Origin: Pratylenchus scribneri
Lineage: Eukaryota; Nematoda; Chromadorea; Rhabditida; Pratylenchidae
DNA: 64,000 bases
Direction: 5' to 3'
Assembly: GCA_030063045.1 (NCBI GenBank)
Contig: JAQSEB010000035.1
Span: 682,001-746,000, forward strand
In this document: piece after piece, positions 57,613 through 64,000 of the stretch
Layout of the letters: each line of letters opens with the position of its first letter
How positions within the stretch are numbered: the stretch's first letter is position 1
Made by a program: the position numbers and the translations under genes
Notes under the pieces: model-generated
Database searches by the model: none
The model's input: the letters and a program-made list of their open reading frames with translations, nothing else
What the model was told of the DNA's origin: nothing

Positions 57613-59614
57613 ATGAATTTCCTAATTAACAATGTATTCTCCATATCAATGATGTTGTTGCTGGTATTGATGAAGACAAATGGTGCCGACAATAGTGAAG
57701 ATCAGAAGCAGTTTGCCCTTTCAATGATGCAAATGGGTTGGATGATGGGCCAAAAATTCGGTGAAATGAAAAATGAAATGGATGAAATGAAGAAGGAAAT
57801 GGACGAATTGAAGGATGGAATAGCCAAAATAAACGAGGCATTTGAAGGATTGAAGAAAGAATTTTCCGATCTGAAAGGAACATTAATTAAACATGAACAA
57901 ACAAAAGAAAATGGGAAATTGAACAAAGAAATTATTATTGGAAAGGAAGCCAGATTGGACGAACAAAGCAAAAAAGTAGGGTGACATTTTATAGATCCTA
58001 AATTTTGAATGAAATGAAATCTTTTATAATATATTTTTTATTTTGAAACAATTTATTATTTAAACAGATGTCTTTTAAAATAAATTTGATTGCCAAAATT
58101 CCTACTATTTTTTAAAGTTTTAAATTTTAATTAATCGAATTTATTATCAAAAAAATTAAAATCATTTTCTTTAGTTTCAAAAATTTTCTTTTTTAATGTA
58201 TTTTTTATGTCTTTAGATTTTTAATATATTACATATTGGTTTTTTTAATTCCGCTCAAATCAATTAATTTTAATTTTAACAAATTTAATTTTTTCAATGA
58301 TTGCACATAGAGGAATTTCTGATAATTTTTTTCTTAACGAAATTTTGGAATACTTTTTTTCAACTTTTAATTAAAAAATTTTAGAAAAGTTAAAGACTGC
58401 TATAAAGACTTTATTCATAGAAAAAATTATTCTTTATTTTTGAATTTTTTTGCATTCAAATTCCAAAATTAAATTTTTTTTTTTTTATAAAATTTCTCAA
58501 AAATTTAGATTTTTAAAACTAACAAATAATTTATTGAATAAATAATTGTAGATAGCCAATGTGAACCTACGAGTTGATAACTGTTCATGTTTCGTTTCAA
58601 ATGCATACAATTACAAATTCAATACTTTGGATTGTGGGCCTAATTTGACCATTTTCGAAGAAGGACTTGTCGTCACTTATTCCGAGCAAAATTGTAAACA
58701 TAATATTTATAATCATCTTTTTAATTGATAAATTATTATTAAGATTTTAGTAGCGTTCGTGCCACTCTGCCAATTCCTCAATTGATTGACATAATTAAAC
58801 CGACAATTTCCTTCTATTATGAAGTGAATATTCTCAAAATTTTTGGGTATATTTTAAAATTTATAAATTTCATTTTTATGAATTAAATTAAATATAATAA
58901 AAGGTTTAAAAAATTTTTTGTCAATTGAATTTAAAATGAAAGCTTTTTTAATAATCGGAAAGTATTTGGAAATATCGGTTATTAAATTGTTGTATGATTT
59001 AAGGATTTACATTGTAAATCATATGCTGTCTATTCGATTCCTAAATATACATCTGAAATTTTAAATATTTTAAAAACAATATTTAATAAATTTTTCTTAT
59101 TAAAAAATTAAAATGACTTTTTCGGATACTTGTCAATTAATCATTCACTGTTGTCAGGCGTGGCGGCATTTACTTTGGATTTTGTACTCGTCACTTTCAA
59201 TTAGAAGGCAAACATATTGGAATGGAAAATTCATTTGGAATACATAGCAAAAATGGAATATTGATTGACGATTCCTGGATGCGATTCAGAAATGTCAGTG
59301 GTGGATATTTCGAGAAAGGAGATATTGTTGGAATTGGCATAATTAATTTCCCGGCTGATTCATCAATTCAATGTTTTGTTACATGCAATGGCGAATTGTT
59401 GGGTAAATAATTTTAAAAAAATATTCGAATTAAAACTTGAAAATAATTCAAAAAAATAGGAAAATTCGAATTGCCAACATTTGCCGTTGTCCAGCTTTTC
59501 CCAGCTGTCACATTGTCCTACAAAGATGAAATGATCCGCGCAAATTTTGGCATGGAAGAATGGCGTTTCAATGAATTCAAATATGCCCTTGAAAGAGAAC
59601 CCGTAGATGGTTAA
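57613..59614 (+). CDS. Secreted coiled-coil SPRY-domain protein, copy 1 (SPRYSEC-like)
   Basis: ATG 57613 is chosen because a 25-residue signal peptide follows directly (hydrophobic MMLLLVLM core, cleavage near TNGA/DNSED). Then come a Met/Lys/Glu coiled coil (MKNEMDEMKKEMDELKDGI) and a SPRY domain: YKFNTLDCGPNLTIF, SVRATLPIPQL, FYYEVNI, GGIYFGFCTRHFQLEGKHIG, SGGYFEKGDIVGIGIINFP, CFVTCNGELLG, LFPAVTLSYKDE, IRANFGMEEWRF. Exons: 57613-57975, 58552-58693, ~58751-58846, 59158-59402, 59460-59614. The exon 2/3 junction is off by one base under canonical splicing (see findings). Secreted SPRY proteins of cyst nematodes act as host-targeted effectors; that role is inference here. Copy 2 lies 3.9 kb downstream. 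Confidence 0.75.
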
Positions 59615-60769
59615 AAAGAGTAAAATAAGAAATTAATTCAAACACTTTTTCAAGTTCTTCATTACATTAATTTAATTTTAAATTCATTCAATTTGATTTG
59701 GAACCTTATCACTTGAATATGTTTAAAATTTGAAAAACAATAAATCAACAAATATTTGATTTAATTTAATAAAGGCTAAATGGTCTAATAAGGCGAAATT
59801 AAATCATTCTAAAACTTTCCGGAAAACGGGCGGAATTAAATCTTTAAAGTTAAACTTTCTTGTAAAGGGACAAAATTAAATCTATCCGACTGACTTAGAG
59901 TGCAATTTCGTATCCAGCTAGGCTGTTTGTTTACAATATTAATTCCAGGGGTGGGAACGGATACGATTTTTCCATATCCGTATCCGGCATATCCGCGGGG
60001 TTCCATATCCGTATCCATCCGTATCCACACTCCTTTTTTCCATATTCGTTCGTCCATATCCACGGATATCCGGATATAACCGCATTTTTCAGAAAGCTCA
60101 AAAATGTCAAAAAAATTTTTAATATGGAAGAAAATCATAAAAATGGCTTTAAAAAGATAAATCAATTTTTTTTTGAATTGCATTTGTTTTAAAAAGTAGT
60201 AAAAAAAATTTCAGAATATTTATAGACTTGAAAAATCAAAGTTGGAATAAGGAAAAAGCAAATATTTTTGATAAAAAATAAAATTCTTATGAAAAAGGGA
60301 GAGGTTGCATCAAAAACAAGGGCGAAGCCAGAAAAAAAATTTTCAGAGGGAAATCATCAAAAAAAATTTTTTGTTCTTTTTTTAAATTCAAAATTTCTAT
60401 TGTCCAAAATTTATTATAAACTAAAAAATTTATAGTAAAATTAAATATATAAAAATTTTAGAAAATTTATTTAATATTTTTTGAAGAAATTAAAAAATAA
60501 TTTGCGAGCGCCGATAGGTGGAATATTAAAGCCGATTTATAAATTTTTATACAATTTTAAGAAAATCCCATTGACCAAAGATGGATTCTTGGCGATCCAT
60601 TCATTCGTCAATATTGCCATGTTTGTTCTTTCATCTGTTTTTTTTTTATTTTTCAAATTTTTAGATCCACGATATGGCCAAAAAGCGCAATGGATTTGCT
60701 GAGCTCAAAAAGAATTGAAGAAATTTTGAGCAAAGAAAATGACAAAGAAGAAATGTTGAACAAAATTAA
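59615..60769. other. Region between the SPRY copies
   Basis: Contains the GGATAC microrepeat (~59960-60075) and a short + frame at 60481-60702 (NNLRAPIGGILKPIYKFLYN) with no family match; too short and isolated to call a gene. Confidence 0.4.
59960..60075. repeat. Degenerate GGATACGGATATG microrepeat
   Basis: Repeats of CCGTATCC / CATATCCG on the plus strand for about 115 bases. On the minus strand it fakes a Tyr/Gly ORF. Confidence 0.7.
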
Positions 60770-61492
60770 TAAATTCCATCAATTCTATATTACAATTTAA
60801 GTCTGATGAATTTTGTCTCATTCCATGATATGGCTTTGACCTTGGGCTGATGAGAATTTCCCGTTATACTCATTCTTCACATCGCCCTAATGCCCATCTT
60901 TCTCCGTCCCAATTTCCAATCAAAATCTCCCTCCAAAATATAAATATGTCTCATGTCATTAGCCCCATTCATAACACCCTAGTTCATTTATTCTTTAGTA
61001 AAATATATAATATTTAATTTACCGAAAAAATATTATAATTGCAGAAAAAATATTATAATTGCGGACAAAAGGGAAAATAATGCCAAAATAATTAAAATGT
61101 TTTCATTGTTTTTCCTATAGTAATATTTCATAAAGATATAACATTGAATAGAGCTAGCCAAGACGCATCGAATGGTATCTAATTTGTCATGATTTGGCCA
61201 AAATTAAAGTGTATTAAACGGTTTAAACACATTTTGCAAAGATCATTTAGAATTGGTCAAACAAAGCCAAAACAAAATGAAAGACAAACAATTCTATAGA
61301 TGTACAAGGGAAACATATGATCTTATAAAATCTTTTTTATATATTTTTCAATTTTTTGGGCAATTCAATTTTTTTGTCAAATTAAATATTTTTCTTAAAA
61401 TTTATTGAATTTAAAAATAAATTTTATCCTCGTTAACTTTCTTTTTTATAGCAAAAAATATTTTTTAATATTTGATCTTCTCCTTTTTATTC

Positions 61493-63822
61493 ATGAATTT
61501 CCTAATTAACAATGTATTCTCCATATCAATGATGTTGTTGCTGGTCATGATGAAGACAAATGGTGCCAACAATAGTGAAGATCAGAAGCAGTTTGCCCTT
61601 TCAATGATGCAAATGGGTTGGATGATGGGCCAAAAATTCGGCGAAATGAAAAATGAAATGGATGAAATGAAGAAGGAAATGGACGAATTGAAGGATGGAA
61701 TAGCCAAAATAAACGAGGCATTTGAAGGATTGAAGAAAGAATTTTCCGTTCTGAAAGGAACATTAACTAAACATGAACAAACAAAAGAAAATGGGAAATT
61801 GAACAAAGAAATTATTATTGGAAAGGAAGCCGGATTGGACAAACAAAACAAAAAAGTATGTTGAAATTTTTTTATTCGAATTTTGAATTAAATGAAAGAG
61901 TTGAAAAGGTGGTCCGACAATTCGTCAGTGAGACAATTCGGCAGTACGACAATTCGGCAGTGCGACAATTCGGCAGTGATTTTTTTTGTAAAAAAAATAT
62001 GTATTTAGGGACAATCGATGATGGGGAATCCGAATATCGTATTAGTTTTTTACTAAAATAATTTTTTAAACCGTTTCCGGTATACAAACCGGTTTAGAAA
62101 AATTTGAACTTAAGTATTTTGGGTCGTATTATATACCAATCGACGCGTCTTGATGAGCTGATCACGAAACTGCTATTGGTTTCGCAAAAAACCCTAAAAT
62201 AAAAAAGTTATGGCCATTTTAGTCATAAAATAACTAGTTTATGCAAATTTAAGGTCATAACTTTTTTATTTTAGAGTATTTTGCGAAACCAATAGCAGTT
62301 TCGTGATCAGCTCATCAAGACGCGTCGATTGGTATATAATACGACCCAAAATACTTAAGTTCAAATTTTTCTAAACCGGTTTGTATACCGGAAACGGTTT
62401 AAAAAATTATTTTAGTAAAAAACTAATACGATATTCGGATTCCCCATCATCGATTGTCCCTAAATACATATTTTTTTTACAAAAAAAATCACTGCCGAAT
62501 TGTCGCACTGCCGAATTGTCGTACTGCCGAATTGTCTCACTGACGAATTGTCATGGAACCGTTGAAAATGTTTTAAAATTATTTATTAAATAAACTGGTG
62601 CAATAATCCTAAAATAATTTGATTGGCAAAATGCATGTTATTTTTTTTAGAAATATGTATATTTTTAAATAATTTAGAAAATTGGCTATTTAAAATTCCG
62701 CTCAAATCTGTGGATGATTTTTATGATTTTTGTTTTAGTTAAAATTTTCAACATTCTTTAAAATAAAAATTTTTAATAAAAAAATTCTCTTTTAAAGGAA
62801 ATTTTATAAAATCCAATAATCAATTTTTTCCAAATTTAATTAAATTTATTAATTTTTGAATTTTTTTTGTGTAAATTTCAGGTAGCCAATATGAGCGAAC
62901 GCATGGATTATTTTCCAAATTTCGATACAAATGCATACAAATTTAATGTTGCGGATTGTGGACCGAATTTGACTATTTCTGGAGAAGGACACGTCGTCAC
63001 TCATCACGGTGCCATTGGTAAAAATATAAATAAAATATTAAAATCATCATTTTAATTGATAATTATTTTAAGAGTTTAGCAGCGTTCGTGCCTCTCTGCC
63101 AATTCAGCAATTAATGGACACCATTGAACCGACTGTTGACTTCTATTATGAAGCGCAAATTCTCAAAAGAAAAGAGTATTTATTTATATTTATAAAAATT
63201 TTTTTTACATTATGTATTTAAAAAATATTACAATAAAAGCAAAAAATTTTGACAAAAAAATCATAAAATTATGTCGAAAAATCGACATTTTAAAAACAAT
63301 TATTTAAAAAAAATTTTCTAAAATTTTTTTTCCCTTTTTCGGGCATTAATTCAATATTTGCATTTTTTTTTCAAAATTATGTAATCCTTCATTTTTCAGG
63401 CCATATGGCGGCATTTTCATTGGTTATTGTACTCGTCACTTTAAATTAGAAGGCAAACATATTGGAATGGAGAATTCATTTGGAATTAGTAACAAAGATG
63501 GAATATCCATCAATGGTTGTACCTTTAATCAATTCGCAAATAGCAGTGGATATTTCGAGGGAGGTGATGTAATTGGAATTGGCATAATCAATTTCCCGGC
63601 TAATTCATCAGTAAAATGCTTTGTAACATCTAATGGCGAATTGTTAGGTAAATATTTTTTTAAATTAATTTTTTTACAAAATCAGGGAAATTCGATTTGG
63701 AAACATTTGCCGATGTCAAACTTTTCCCAGCTGTCACATTATTTTACCAAGAAGAAATGATCCGCGCAAATTTTGGCAAGGAAGAATGGCGTTTCAATGA
63801 ATTCAAAAGTGTCCTTGAATGA
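61493..63822 (+). CDS. Secreted coiled-coil SPRY-domain protein, copy 2
   Basis: Exons: 61493-61855, 62882-63017, ~63080-63175, 63400-63647, 63686-63822. Exon 1 is almost identical to copy 1 (signal peptide and coiled coil; few substitutions such as VLMK to VMMK), whereas the SPRY exons differ much more: NVADCGPNLTISGEGHVVTH, SVRASLPIQQLMDTIEP, GGIFIGYCTRHFKLEGKHIG, SSGYFEGGDVIGIGIINFP, LFPAVTLFYQEE, NFGKEEWRFNEFK. This is the pattern expected if the SPRY surface is under diversifying selection or exon 1 has been homogenised. Intron 1 (1026 bp) carries a foldback element absent from copy 1 (576-bp intron). The same exon 2/3 phase conflict as copy 1 is present. Confidence 0.75.
61916..62552. 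mobile_element. Foldback/long-TIR element, 637 bp, with ~300-bp near-perfect arms
   Basis: The left arm begins GACAATTCGTCAGTGAGAC and the right arm ends with its complement at 62552. The arms match almost base for base up to a ~40-55-bp centre around 62215-62260. The tips contain four tandem GACAATTCGGCAGTG units. Both arms encode the same small ORF in opposite directions, which is a by-product. No transposase. No clear target duplication was found. Confidence 0.85.
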
Positions 63823-64000
63823 GATATGAGGAAAATGATGGTTAAAAAGAGCAAATTTTGAATGGAATCAAATACATTTTTTCTCCATTTTTCATTAAGC
63901 TTATTTAATCTTTGAGTAAAGTTCATTCAAATTTGATTTTGATAATTCCATTATCTTTCCAGTTAAATTTTTTGAAAAAAAAATAAATCTTTTGTTTAAT

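Noticed and set aside
57626..57971. Minus-strand Ser/Phe/Ile-rich ORFs opposite SPRY exon 1 (also at 61545-61851)
   Set aside because: Antisense shadows of the coiled-coil coding sequence.
59836..60183. Minus ORF with GYAGYGYGK
   Set aside because: Produced by the GGATACGGATATG microrepeat.
61872..62593. Two identical small ORFs on opposite strands
   Set aside because: They are the two arms of the same inverted repeat; no splice or start context.
1..64000. tRNA or rRNA genes
   Set aside because: I looked for GC-rich cloverleaf-like or rRNA-like stretches and saw none; a covariance-model scan was not possible.

Overview
The window is nuclear DNA from a small-genome, very AT-rich eukaryote. 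Short phase-matched GT-AG introns, an F-box-like gene of a style seen in plant-parasitic nematodes, and two secreted SPRY proteins (signal peptide, coiled coil, SPRY) point to a tylenchid nematode. The extreme AT content favours a root-knot nematode (Meloidogyne-like) over a cyst nematode. The species call is inference. Genes were read by joining exons by eye at splice sites and reading phase, so exon edges are predictions.

Layout. 0-0.8 kb: tail of an AAA-ATPase-like / PD-(D/E)XK nuclease gene (+). 1.3-2.1 kb: two small uncertain genes. 2.9-7.9 kb: an 11-exon F-box-like gene (+) with a MITE in one intron. 9.5-10.2 kb: a foldback element. 10.4-24.7 kb (-): a ~27-exon gene encoding a SecA-type DEAD motor, a TPR-like stretch, hydrophobic hairpins, a coiled coil, an RG/RGG-type Gly-rich linker and, by splice phase, a C-terminal DEDDh 3'-5' exonuclease. 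A GC-rich LTR-type element sits in one of its introns. 25.1-25.7 kb: chemoreceptor-like fragment (-). 25.7-26.7 kb: three inverted, diverged copies of a ~327-bp satellite. 28.0-29.5 kb: a PPPDE-type isopeptidase with an N-terminal CCHC knuckle (-). 30.6-30.9 kb: hairpin tandem repeat. 31.4-34.1 kb: decayed DNA transposase (-). 34.5-35.8 kb: BTB-BACK gene with frame breaks (+). 36.1-38.0 kb: a 13-exon gene (+) for an acidic disordered protein in which every intron is phase 0 and almost every exon ends in GAG. 39.6-56.4 kb: ~17 kb of the ~327-bp satellite with higher-order structure. 57-64 kb: two tandemly duplicated SPRY genes with their promoters; the second carries a 637-bp near-perfect foldback in intron 1.

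Functional themes. F-box, BTB-BACK, PPPDE isopeptidase and a protein with SUMO-interaction-like motifs lie within about 35 kb, a ubiquitin/SUMO flavour that may be coincidental. The most unusual object is the SecA-like / RGG / exonuclease gene. The modular acidic gene and the symmetric pattern of defects in the SPRY pair come next. Several genes carry single frame breaks or stops in otherwise intact reading, so either some are recent pseudogenes or the assembly has residual indel errors.
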